Source of the DNA: JBGSMF01 sp964651475
GTDB lineage: Bacteria; Chloroflexota; Anaerolineae; Fen-1058
Reading direction: 5' to 3'
Assembly (NCBI GenBank): GCA_964651475.1
Contig: CAZYXV010000042.1
Span: 1-32,461, forward strand
Length of the DNA: 32,461 nt
Below the pieces are notes generated by a model that saw nothing but the letters and a program-made list of their open reading frames with translations, made no database searches and was not told the DNA's origin. Shown here one piece after another: positions 25,098 through 32,415 of the stretch; the stretch's first letter is position 1; each line of letters begins with the position of its first letter. A program made the translations under genes and the position numbers.

Positions 25098-26159
25098 ATG
25101 AGCCAAGCTGAAATTTTAGCCGTTGATCCTATAGCGCCCGAACCCGATAAAATCGCGCGCGCCGCTGCGTTACTGCGCGCTGGCAAGTTGGTGGCCTTTC
25201 CCACCGAGACGGTGTATGGGCTGGGCGCAAATGCATTCGACCCGCGAGCCGTGGAGCGCGTGTTCGCCGCCAAGGGACGTCCGCCGAATGACCCGATGAT
25301 CGTCCACATCGCCGCCGAAGAGCAACTGGGGGACATTGCAGCCATGGTTCCAACAGACGCCCAGGCCCTGACGCGCGTTTTTTGGCCGGGGCCGCTCACA
25401 TTGATTTTGCGCAAGACACACGCCATCCCCTCTAACGTCACCGCCGGACTCGATACAGTGGCGGTGCGGATGCCGGCCAACGAGATCGCGTTGGCGCTCA
25501 TTGCCGCGTGCGGCTTGCCCATCGCCGCGCCCAGCGCCAACCTGTTCGCGCGGCCCAGCCCCACCACCGCCGAGCACGTCTTGGAAGACCTGGGCGAGCG
25601 CATTGACATGGTGATTGACGGCGGCCCAACTTTCATCGGCGTAGAATCCACCGTGGTCAATATGACGCTTCATCCTCCAACAATCCTTCGGCCAGGCGGC
25701 ACAAGCTTTGAAGCGCTTCAGGCCATATTGCCCTCCATCCAGGTAGCGCATCGCGGCGCCGCCGCGGATCAAACGCTGGCGCAGCCTTCGCCCGGCCTGT
25801 TGAGCAAACACTATGCACCCCGCGCGCGCGTCGAGTTTTTCGCTGGCGATCAAGACGCCGCGCTCAAACACATGCGGCGCAGGGCAAGCGAACTCGTGGC
25901 GGCCGGCAAACAAGTGGGAGCGTTGATCGCAGACGAAGATCGCCCATTGCTCCAAGACATACATCTCGAAACGTTGGGATCTAGAAACGACCTGGCAAAA
26001 ATCGCCCGGGCGCTCTTTGCTGCCATGCGCCGATTAGACAGCCTGGGCGTGGACGTCATCCTGGCGCGCAGCTTTGGCTCAACCGGCATTGGATTGGCCA
26101 TTCAAGATCGCCTCTTCCGCGCAGCAGGTGGAGACGTGACGTTAAACATTGACCCTTAA
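25098..26159 (+). CDS. L-threonylcarbamoyladenylate synthase (Sua5/TsaC)
   Basis: 353 aa from ATG 25098; a TTG two codons upstream is a less likely start. It makes threonylcarbamoyl-AMP from threonine, bicarbonate and ATP, the first step of the universal t6A37 tRNA modification. The YrdC domain (about 15-205) shows VAFPTETVYGLGANA, KGRPPNDPMIVH, FWPGPLTLILR and PSANLFARPSPTTAEHV. The C-terminal 130 residues form the Sua5-type extension (PSPGLLSKHYAPRA...), making this the long Sua5 form rather than short TsaC. The end of the gene contains the promoter for the next one. Confidence 0.93.
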   Translation: MSQAEILAVDPIAPEPDKIARAAALLRAGKLVAFPTETVYGLGANAFDPRAVERVFAAKGRPPNDPMIVHIAAEEQLGDIAAMVPTDAQALTRVFWPGPLTLILRKTHAIPSNVTAGLDTVAVRMPANEIALALIAACGLPIAAPSANLFARPSPTTAEHVLEDLGERIDMVIDGGPTFIGVESTVVNMTLHPPTILRPGGTSFEALQAILPSIQVAHRGAAADQTLAQPSPGLLSKHYAPRARVEFFAGDQDAALKHMRRRASELVAAGKQVGALIADEDRPLLQDIHLETLGSRNDLAKIARALFAAMRRLDSLGVDVILARSFGSTGIGLAIQDRLFRAAGGDVTLNIDP

Positions 26160-26176
26160 ACATTCCGTGCTATACT
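26149..26176 (+). promoter_or_regulatory. Extended -10 promoter of a leaderless operon
   Basis: TTGACC (26149-26154), 16-base spacer, TATACT (26171-26176) preceded by TGC. The expected transcription start coincides with the ATG at 26183, and no ribosome binding site is present, so the first gene is probably leaderless. The -35 overlaps the last codons of the Sua5 gene. Confidence 0.65.
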
Positions 26177-26182
26177 TGCCTG

Positions 26183-26920
26183 ATGAATTACTTTAGATGG
26201 ATGATGGCGGCGCTTGCGAGCGGGCTGGGACTGGCAGTGATCGAGGCCAGGCGGCGCGGCTTGCCCCCCCTCCAGGCGCTTGACACGGCGCTGGTGGCGC
26301 TGGCAAGCGGCGTGCTGGGCGCGCGCGCCGGCCACGTGGCCTTGAATTGGGGCTATTTTCAAGATCACCTGAGCAGAGCGTTCCAGTGGTGGCGGGGCGG
26401 CCTCCACTGGCAGACGGGGCTGGTCATTGGCCTGGCCGCCGCGGCGATTTACACGCGCCGCAAGCACTGGCCCACGCTGACCATATTGGATACGCTGGCG
26501 CCGGGGCTGGCGTTCGGGTGCGCTTTAGGTTGGCTGGCATGTTACGTGGACAACTGCGCCTACGGCGCCCCCGTCTGGCCCGGTCAAAGCTTGTGGTTTT
26601 TGGCCATGGATTTGGCTGACACGTATGGCATACAGGAACCACGCATCCCGGTGCAGCTGCTGGGCGCGGGGTGGGCGGCGCTGGTTGGCTTGTTGCTGGT
26701 TGTTCGTTGGCCGCCCTGGGCCGGGGCGCGCCTGGCGCTCTTTGTGTGCCTTTACAGCGCGGGCATGTTTACGCTTGGCTTTGTGCGCGGCGACGAAACA
26801 ATCACGTTGGGCAGTTTGCGGCTCGACCAAATCATAGATGCTGCTTTTACAGTTCTATCGGCAGCCTATCTCATCTTCCGGCGGCAGGCCGCAAGCAAGC
26901 CATCACGAGGGTCATTATGA
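26183..26920 (+). CDS. Lgt-like (prolipoprotein diacylglyceryl transferase family) membrane protein
   Basis: 245 aa with about seven membrane segments. Several Lgt landmarks are visible in order: GARAGHVALNW, GGLHWQTGL, DTLAPGLAFGCALGWLACYVDNCAYGAP, RIPVQLLGAGW and LGFVRGDE. Lgt moves diacylglycerol from phosphatidylglycerol to lipoprotein cysteines. The signature GRxGNF/GRxGC motif reads GWLAC here, replacing the Arg that is important in E. coli Lgt, so activity is uncertain. It may be a second, divergent family member. Its stop overlaps the next start (ATGA). Confidence 0.7.
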   Translation: MNYFRWMMAALASGLGLAVIEARRRGLPPLQALDTALVALASGVLGARAGHVALNWGYFQDHLSRAFQWWRGGLHWQTGLVIGLAAAAIYTRRKHWPTLTILDTLAPGLAFGCALGWLACYVDNCAYGAPVWPGQSLWFLAMDLADTYGIQEPRIPVQLLGAGWAALVGLLLVVRWPPWAGARLALFVCLYSAGMFTLGFVRGDETITLGSLRLDQIIDAAFTVLSAAYLIFRRQAASKPSRGSL

Positions 26921-27786
26921 AGTTAGCTATTGGACTGGCACAAATGTATCCCACCCTGGGCAACGTGGCGGCAAATGTGGAAAAGCACCTGGCGCTGATA
27001 GACGAGGCAGTTTCTCGCCAGGTTGATTTGCTGGTGTTCCCCGAACTCTCGCTGACGGGCTACAGCGTGCAAGACCTGGCGCAAGAAGTGGCGCTCGTCC
27101 CTGCGGATGACCACCCCTTGTTTGGACAATTAATCGCCGCCAGCCGCAAGCTGGATCTCGTCGTCGGTTTTGTCGAACGAGACCGGCGCGGGCGGCTTTA
27201 CACGGCGGGCGCCTATCTCTCCGAGGGGCGCATCGCGCATATTCACCGCAAAGTCTATCTGCCTACGTATGCCCTGTTTGACGAAGGGCGTTACTTTGCC
27301 TGGGGCGACGATGTGCGCTCGTTCGATACCCGCTTTGGGCGGGCGGGCCTGCTCATTTGCGAGGATTTCTGGCACGCCTCGCCGCCGTACCTGCTATGGC
27401 TGGACGGCGCAGACATTCTGCTGCTCACGTCGGCCAGTCCGGGGCGCGGCCTGGGGCCCAGCGACAAGCTCGACAGCATGCACTTTGTCGAGGTGGTCAA
27501 TCAGGCCTACGCCAGCTTGTTCGGCAGTCTGGTCATTCACGCCAACCGCGTGGGGTGGGAAGACGGCATTAACTTTTGGGGCGGGTCGAGCGTCTTTGGC
27601 CCAAACGGTGAATTGATCGCGCAAGCGCCGTACTTTGAGCCGGCGCTGCTGACGGCAGACGTTGACCTGAACGCCATTCGCCGCACGCGGGCCAGGCTGC
27701 CATTGCTGCGCGACGAGCGCACCGCGCTCACGCTGCGCGAGTTGCGGCGAATCCTGGGCGAGTATCACGAGCCGGAGGCCAGGTAG
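26917..27786 (+). CDS. Nitrilase-superfamily amidohydrolase, probable glutaminase partner of NAD synthetase
   Basis: 289 aa from ATG 26917. The catalytic triad of the nitrilase superfamily is present: E43 in FPELSLTGYS, K112 in HRKVYLP and C148 in LLICEDFWH. Overall similarity is to the N-terminal glutamine-hydrolysing domain of glutamine-dependent NAD synthetases, which releases ammonia for amidation of NaAD. Here the domain is a separate gene followed 17 bases later by a stand-alone NadE, which supports that role. The longer in-frame open frame that begins at 26671 overlaps the Lgt-like gene and is not used. Confidence 0.88.
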   Translation: MKLAIGLAQMYPTLGNVAANVEKHLALIDEAVSRQVDLLVFPELSLTGYSVQDLAQEVALVPADDHPLFGQLIAASRKLDLVVGFVERDRRGRLYTAGAYLSEGRIAHIHRKVYLPTYALFDEGRYFAWGDDVRSFDTRFGRAGLLICEDFWHASPPYLLWLDGADILLLTSASPGRGLGPSDKLDSMHFVEVVNQAYASLFGSLVIHANRVGWEDGINFWGGSSVFGPNGELIAQAPYFEPALLTADVDLNAIRRTRARLPLLRDERTALTLRELRRILGEYHEPEAR

Positions 27787-27812
27787 AAAGTGGAAGGTGG
27801 AAAGTGAAAAGT
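27782..27812 (+). repeat. GGTAGAAAGTGGAAGGTGG simple repeat forming the nadE ribosome binding site and start
   Basis: GGTAGAAAGTGGAAGGTGG followed by AAAGTGAAAAGT spans the 17-bp gap between the amidohydrolase and nadE. It provides a purine-rich ribosome binding site and the GTG start codon. It is similar to the string at 23741-23774. Confidence 0.75.
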
Positions 27813-28643
27813 AAGCACGTGGAACCCAAACTAGAACTTGACACTGACCTGGTTCGCCGGCTGTTGGTATCGTTTATCCGCGACGAAATCACCAAAGTTG
27901 GATTCAGCCGCGCTGTGATTGGGCTATCGGGCGGAGTGGACAGCGCGCTGGCCGCTGCGCTGGCCGCCGAGGCGCTTGGCCCCAATAATGTGTTTGGGCT
28001 GCGCCTGCCTTACCGCGCCTCGTCGCCCGAAAGCTTGCAGCACGCGCAGGCCATGATTGATCAACTTGGGCTGGCAAGCGAAACCATTGACATCACATCA
28101 ATGGTTGACCCGCTGATTGAGCAGTCGCCAGAGATAGACCCTACGCGCAAGGGCAACATTATGGCGCGCGCGCGCATGATTGTGTTGTACGACCGCTCGG
28201 CAGCGTGGCGCGGGCTGGTGGTGGGCACCAGCAACAAAACCGAGTTGCTCTTGGGCTACGGCACATTGTTCGGCGACATGGCGTGCGCCATCAATCCGCT
28301 GGGCGACCTATATAAAACGCAAGTTTGGCAACTGGCAGAGGCCATGGGCGTGCCGGAAGACATTGTGCGCAAGCCGCCTTCAGCCGATTTGTGGGCCGGG
28401 CAAACCGACGAGGGGGAATTGGGATTGACGTATGCGGAGGTGGACCGGCTTTTGTACCTGCTGGTAGACGAACGATACACGCCCGAAGAAGCTATCGCCG
28501 CCGGGTTTGATGCGGCCTACGTCCGCCGCGTGTGGGGCATGGTGGCGGCCAACCATTTCAAGCGCCGCCCGCCCATCATCGCCAAGATTAGCGTTCGCAC
28601 CATCGGGGTAGATTTTCTGTATCCGCGCGACTGGGGACGGTGA
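27804..28643 (+). CDS. nadE: NAD+ synthase
   Basis: 279 aa. It adenylates nicotinate adenine dinucleotide and amidates it to NAD+. The P-loop SGGVDS (42-47), GTSNKTELLLGYGTLFGD and KPPSADLWAGQTDEGELG stretches are diagnostic of the ATP-pyrophosphatase NadE fold. The protein has only the synthetase domain; the glutaminase domain is the gene before it. The GTG start at 27804 and its ribosome binding site lie in a simple repeat; a GTG at 27819 is an alternative. The C-terminus VDFLYPRDWGR is complete. The gene converges on the membrane protein gene at 28666. Confidence 0.95.
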   Translation: MKSKHVEPKLELDTDLVRRLLVSFIRDEITKVGFSRAVIGLSGGVDSALAAALAAEALGPNNVFGLRLPYRASSPESLQHAQAMIDQLGLASETIDITSMVDPLIEQSPEIDPTRKGNIMARARMIVLYDRSAAWRGLVVGTSNKTELLLGYGTLFGDMACAINPLGDLYKTQVWQLAEAMGVPEDIVRKPPSADLWAGQTDEGELGLTYAEVDRLLYLLVDERYTPEEAIAAGFDAAYVRRVWGMVAANHFKRRPPIIAKISVRTIGVDFLYPRDWGR

Positions 28644-28665
28644 TCAATCTCCTGCAGTGGGGGGG

Positions 28666-29460
28666 TCAATCCGTACGGGGCCGCAACGTGCGCACCAACA
28701 TCAACACGCCAATGGCAATCAGCACCACCGGCCACCAATTCTGGCCAAGGATGGCAATGCCCACGCCAATGGCAACCAACACGGCCGCAGGATAAATAGC
28801 CCACGCCCTATCGTTGCCCGTCGGGTTCAGCACATAGATTACGCCGAACACGGCCCCCAATCCCAAAAAGAACACGCCGCCGAGTATGTTGGGTGAATCA
28901 GTCGCCAGCGTCAAAAGCGGCATGGCGCCAATCACCAACATCACGCCGCCGGGGATGAGGGCCCACCAATTCTTGGGGCGGTCAGTCAAGTACACCCACA
29001 CAAATGGCAACGCGATCCCCCACATCATCACTGTGCCGATCACCTCGCCCGGCACCCGCGCCGCTGCCAATACAACCAACCCCATAAAGATGAGTATGCC
29101 GCCGGGGATGAGGGCCCACCAAAAGTCCTTTTGGCCGCGCGCCGTTTGCACCAGATAGATCAACAGGAACGGCAAGCCAATGCTAAACAGCATCAAGCTG
29201 CCCAACAGTTCGCCCTGTACGTCTAACTCGGCCCCCAGGGTCACCGCGCCCAACCCCAACAAAATGCAGCCGGGAATGAGCGACCACCACTGCGCCATGT
29301 CTGTGACAAAGTTCAGCAAGAACAATATCCCCAGCCCGGCAAACAGCACCGACCACACCGGGACGCTCAACTCGCCCAACAAACCAAAATTTTGCGCCAG
29401 CAAAAAGACGCCACCCAAGATAAGCACAATGGCCCATATAACGGCCCAACGAGATCTCAT
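28666..29460 (-). CDS. Multi-pass membrane protein with internal WW-x-LIPG repeats
   Basis: 264 aa with about ten hydrophobic segments. Each module starts with a tryptophan-rich turn: QWWSLIPGCILLGLGAV, FWWALIPGGILIFMGLV, NWWALIPGGVMLVIGAM, and a final NWWPVVLIAIGVLMLV. This points to internal duplication of a two-helix unit like that of LiaF/DUF5668 proteins such as 24444-24989. Function unknown. It is transcribed alone, convergent with nadE and divergent from 29611. Confidence 0.75.
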   Translation of the reverse strand: MRSRWAVIWAIVLILGGVFLLAQNFGLLGELSVPVWSVLFAGLGILFLLNFVTDMAQWWSLIPGCILLGLGAVTLGAELDVQGELLGSLMLFSIGLPFLLIYLVQTARGQKDFWWALIPGGILIFMGLVVLAAARVPGEVIGTVMMWGIALPFVWVYLTDRPKNWWALIPGGVMLVIGAMPLLTLATDSPNILGGVFFLGLGAVFGVIYVLNPTGNDRAWAIYPAAVLVAIGVGIAILGQNWWPVVLIAIGVLMLVRTLRPRTD

Positions 29461-29550
29461 GGCTTTGCCTCCACGTGTTACAGTCTGGTTGCGTCACCTC
29501 TGGCGCATTGTAACATCAGACGCGCCGCTGGTCAACCATCCCAACCCCCA

Positions 29551-29579
29551 TTCCCACCTATCCATTTATAAGTTATAAT
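29551..29579 (+). promoter_or_regulatory. Promoter of the small membrane protein-selA operon
   Basis: A perfect -10 TATAAT (29574-29579) lies 17 bases after TTCCCA (29551-29556, four of six -35 positions). The predicted start near 29587 gives a leader of about 24 nt before ATG 29611. Confidence 0.6.
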
Positions 29580-29610
29580 ACACTCCGATACTCGTCACCA
29601 ACCATCAATC

Positions 29611-30048
29611 ATGAGCACCGGTTCAAAAAAGGTCAACAACCAAAAATCCAGTATTTCAAACACCACCTGGCTCGCCCTTGCCATGACGTTGTCTGTGGTG
29701 GGATGGAGCGGGCTGTACTACCTGGTCACACACGCTCATCCTACCTCCCCAGCGCGCCTGCTTTTTTTGGCGCTGTGGGCGATGGCATGGCTCGGCACAG
29801 CCTGGCCTGTGCTGTTAGCCATCAATCAACGGCTGACTCACCGGGCTTTTCCCATCCGTGTCTGGCGGCAGAGCGGCTGGGTTGCCGCGTTGGGAACGCT
29901 GAGCGCGTGGCTGCAAATGGACCGCGCTCTGACGCTGCCGCTGGTTGTGACGATGGCCGGCATGTTTGGATTGCTCGAAACGCTCTTGATCTTGCGCGAA
30001 CGCGAAGAAGCAAAACGCGAGGAGGCCAATAATGACGCCGATCAATGA
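29611..30048 (+). CDS. Small membrane protein of unknown function upstream of selA
   Basis: 145 aa with four predicted membrane segments (about 19-38, 48-68, 86-103, 108-127) and a charged C-terminal tail (REREEAKREEANNDADQ). I recognise no named family. It overlaps the start of selA by 17 bp, so the two are cotranscribed and probably translationally coupled; a functional link to selenium metabolism is only suggested by this. Confidence 0.7.
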   Translation: MSTGSKKVNNQKSSISNTTWLALAMTLSVVGWSGLYYLVTHAHPTSPARLLFLALWAMAWLGTAWPVLLAINQRLTHRAFPIRVWRQSGWVAALGTLSAWLQMDRALTLPLVVTMAGMFGLLETLLILREREEAKREEANNDADQ

Positions 30049-31453
30049 AAAGCTGCGCCAACTGCCCAGCGTAGACAAATTGTTGGCGGAACAAGCCGCC
30101 CAAACACTGCTCACGGCTCACGGCCACGCATTAACCACCGAGGCGCTGCGGGCCGCACTTGAAGAAGCGCGGAATAACATCCAGGGTGGAGCGCACGCGC
30201 CGGGGCGCGCCGAATTGCTCGCCCGCGCCCAAGCAATGTTGAGCGAGTGGACGCGCCCCCGCCCGCGCCCCATCATCAACGCCACCGGCGTGATTATTCA
30301 CACCAACCTGGGGCGCGCGCCGCTTTCGGAGGCGGCGCAGCGCGCGGTACAAGACGCGGCGCGCAGTTATTCGGATCTGGAATACAACCTGGAACAAGGC
30401 GCGCGCGGCCACCGCATGGCGGCAGTGGAAAAACTCTTGTGCCAGGTGAGCGGCGCGGAGGCCGGGCTGGTGGTCAATAACAATGCCGGGGGGGTGCTCC
30501 TGGCGTTGAGCGCGTTGGCGCGCGGGCGCGAGGTCGTTATCTCGCGCGGCCAATTGATCGAGATTGGCGGCGGCTTTCGCATCCCCGAAGTATTGGAGCA
30601 GAGCGGCGCGCACCTGGTCGAGGTGGGCACAACCAATCGCACCCATCGCCGCGACTATAAACAGGCGCTCGATAGAGACACGTCCGCCATCCTGCGCGCG
30701 CACTCGAGCAACTATCGCATCGTCGGCTTTATGGCTGAAGTAGATATTGCCGAACTGGTGGATATTGGGCGCGAGTATGGGCGCATTCCCGGCACAGACG
30801 AGTTTGAGGATTGGAGAGCCATCCCCGTCATTGACGACCTGGGCAGCGGCGCGCTGCTGGACACATCCGCTTATGGCCTGGCGCACGAGCCTATGGTGCA
30901 AGAAAGCCTGAAAGCGGGCGCGGCGCTGGTGTGTTTTTCGGGCGACAAGCTCTTGGGCGGCCCGCAGGCGGGCATCATCGTCGGGCGCCAAGAGTACGTA
31001 GACATGCTTAAAACGCACCCGCTGGCGCGCGCGCTGCGCGCCGACAAGTTGTGCCTGGCCGCGCTCGGGGCCACGCTGACGCACTATCTGAAAGGCGAGG
31101 CGGTGCAACATATTCCGGTTTGGCAAATGATCTCCGCGCCGCTCCAAGACATCGAAAAGCGCGCAAACAAGTGGGCGCGCCAACTAGACGAGGCAGGCTT
31201 CCACACCGAGGTGATGCAGGGGCACAGCACCATTGGCGGCGGCAGCCTGCCGGGCGAAACCTTGCCCACGCGGTTGGTGGCGATTGCGTGCGACTCGCCC
31301 GACGCCGCAGCGGCGCGACTGCGGCAAGGCGATCCTCCCATCGTGGCGCGCATCGAAGCCGGGCGGCTCGTGCTTGATCCGCGCACGGTATTGCCGGGTG
31401 AAGAGCCGGCGTTATTGAATGGATTAAAAGAGCGAGCCATCACCGCACCCTGA
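30032..31453 (+). CDS. selA: L-seryl-tRNA(Sec) selenium transferase
   Basis: 473 aa PLP enzyme that converts Ser-tRNA(Sec) to Sec-tRNA(Sec) using selenophosphate. Visible features: N-terminal helical domain (LPSVDKLL... EALRAAL) that contacts tRNA, PIINATGVIIHTNLGRAPLS (80-99), LEYNLEQGARGHR (116-128), VVNNNAGGVLL, and the PLP lysine K306 in CFSGDKLLGGPQAG. Length fits the family. A good AGGAGG site at 30020-30025 precedes the ATG inside the upstream gene. It matches the need created by the two selenoprotein genes at 3532-8275. selB, selC (tRNA-Sec) and selD are not in the window. Confidence 0.97.
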   Translation: MTPINEKLRQLPSVDKLLAEQAAQTLLTAHGHALTTEALRAALEEARNNIQGGAHAPGRAELLARAQAMLSEWTRPRPRPIINATGVIIHTNLGRAPLSEAAQRAVQDAARSYSDLEYNLEQGARGHRMAAVEKLLCQVSGAEAGLVVNNNAGGVLLALSALARGREVVISRGQLIEIGGGFRIPEVLEQSGAHLVEVGTTNRTHRRDYKQALDRDTSAILRAHSSNYRIVGFMAEVDIAELVDIGREYGRIPGTDEFEDWRAIPVIDDLGSGALLDTSAYGLAHEPMVQESLKAGAALVCFSGDKLLGGPQAGIIVGRQEYVDMLKTHPLARALRADKLCLAALGATLTHYLKGEAVQHIPVWQMISAPLQDIEKRANKWARQLDEAGFHTEVMQGHSTIGGGSLPGETLPTRLVAIACDSPDAAAARLRQGDPPIVARIEAGRLVLDPRTVLPGEEPALLNGLKERAITAP

Positions 31454-31470
31454 CCGGGCCGCTACCAGGC

Positions 31471-31579
31471 TGTCGGAGAACCCCGCTCAGGCCGCCGTCC
31501 TCGGCGGCCCGCACGCGCCAGCCCCTTCACTGCGTTCCGGGGTGCAAGCAGGGACGGCGCGTGGAGCGCCTCTCCGACA
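31471..31579. repeat. 109-nt inverted-repeat element with cloverleaf-like folding
   Basis: Termini TGTCGGAGA (31471-31479) and TCTCCGACA (31571-31579) are perfectly complementary. Inside lie a 7-bp hairpin, GGCCGCC/GGCGGCC (31490-31496 and 31503-31509), and a second stem, ACGCGCC/GGCGCGT (31513-31519 and 31556-31562). An alternative 5-bp hairpin, GGCGC/GCGCC, abuts the 3' arm. It sits between selA and the response regulator. It may be a MITE-like element, a structured leader or a 3'-end element. It lacks a TTCGAnT T-loop and is not a tRNA. Confidence 0.6.
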
Positions 31580-31601
31580 AGCTCCCAGGAGCTTTCGAGC
31601 T

Positions 31602-32300
31602 ATGCAACAAAAAAGAATTCTCGTCGTCGAGGATGACGCCGCCGTCGCGCTAGGATTGCGGCATGGCCTGTCTGACGAAGGCTATGCGGTGACCGTGGCG
31701 CCCACCGGCGCGGTGGCGCTTGACGAAACGCGCCACAGCCCGCCAGACCTGGTTGTGCTCGATATCCGTTTGCCGGACCTGAATGGCTTTGACGTGTGCC
31801 GCGCCATGCGCGCGAGCGGGCTGCGCGCCCCCATCTTGATGCTGACTGTGCGCGCAGAAGAATCAGATAAAGTCTTGGGGCTAGAAGTTGGCGCGGACGA
31901 CTATATCACCAAGCCTTACTCCATGCGAGAATTGGTGGCCCGCGTGCGGGCGCATCTGCGCCGCACCGCCGGCGACCTGGCTGCCGCGCCCGCCACAGAG
32001 ACGATTGTGAGCGGCAGCCTGGTCATTGATCGCGCCCGCGCGCAGGTGAAAAAGAGCGGAGAATTGGTATGGCTGACGCCCATCGAGTTCCGCCTGCTCG
32101 CCCACCTGGCTGGCAACCCCGGACGCATCCTGACACGCGAACAATTGCTCGATGCCGTGTGGGGATACGAAGCCGACGTGATGGACGCAGATATTGTCAA
32201 CACGCATATCTGCCACCTGCGCAAGAAACTGGAAGACGATCCAGGCAACCCCGTCCACCTCCTCACCGTGCGCGGCATCGGCTATACCTTCGAACCGTAA
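31602..32300 (+). CDS. OmpR-family response regulator
   Basis: 232 aa from ATG 31602, preceded by AGGAG at 31587-31591; the longer open frame from 31542 would run through the structured element and is unlikely. Receiver domain (1-118): acidic pair D11/D12, phosphoacceptor D54 in VVLDIRLPD, T82 and K104 (ITKPYS). Winged-helix DNA-binding domain (about 135-232) with LTPIEFRLLAHLAGNPGRILTREQLL and NTHICHLRKKLEDD... VRGIGYTFEP. A transcription factor activated by a histidine kinase; none is adjacent within the window. The stop codon lies inside a hairpin. Confidence 0.95.
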   Translation: MQQKRILVVEDDAAVALGLRHGLSDEGYAVTVAPTGAVALDETRHSPPDLVVLDIRLPDLNGFDVCRAMRASGLRAPILMLTVRAEESDKVLGLEVGADDYITKPYSMRELVARVRAHLRRTAGDLAAAPATETIVSGSLVIDRARAQVKKSGELVWLTPIEFRLLAHLAGNPGRILTREQLLDAVWGYEADVMDADIVNTHICHLRKKLEDDPGNPVHLLTVRGIGYTFEP

Positions 32301-32322
32301 GATTGAGAAATCTCAATCTTAC
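32297..32322 (+). terminator. Hairpin at the end of the response regulator gene
   Basis: GTAAGATTGAG (32297-32307) and CTCAATCTTAC (32312-32322) pair perfectly over 11 bp with the loop AAAT. The stem includes the stop codon. No T-run follows, so termination is uncertain. Confidence 0.45.
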
Positions 32323-32415
32323 AGCAACCCCTCCTCAACCCAAACGTTGTATCCTCATACCAAGCAGGTCTCTACACGTCCCGACATGCCGATGAGGGAA
32401 AACGAAAGGTGATTT

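Noticed and set aside
26671..26916. Upstream extension of the amidohydrolase gene
   Set aside because: It overlaps the Lgt-like gene out of frame, and MKLAIGLAQ at 26917 is the proper family start with ATGA coupling.
31471..31579. A tRNA-Sec gene next to selA
   Set aside because: The outer stem length is suggestive, but there is no TTCGAnT T-loop, no recognisable TCA anticodon arm and no D-arm consensus.
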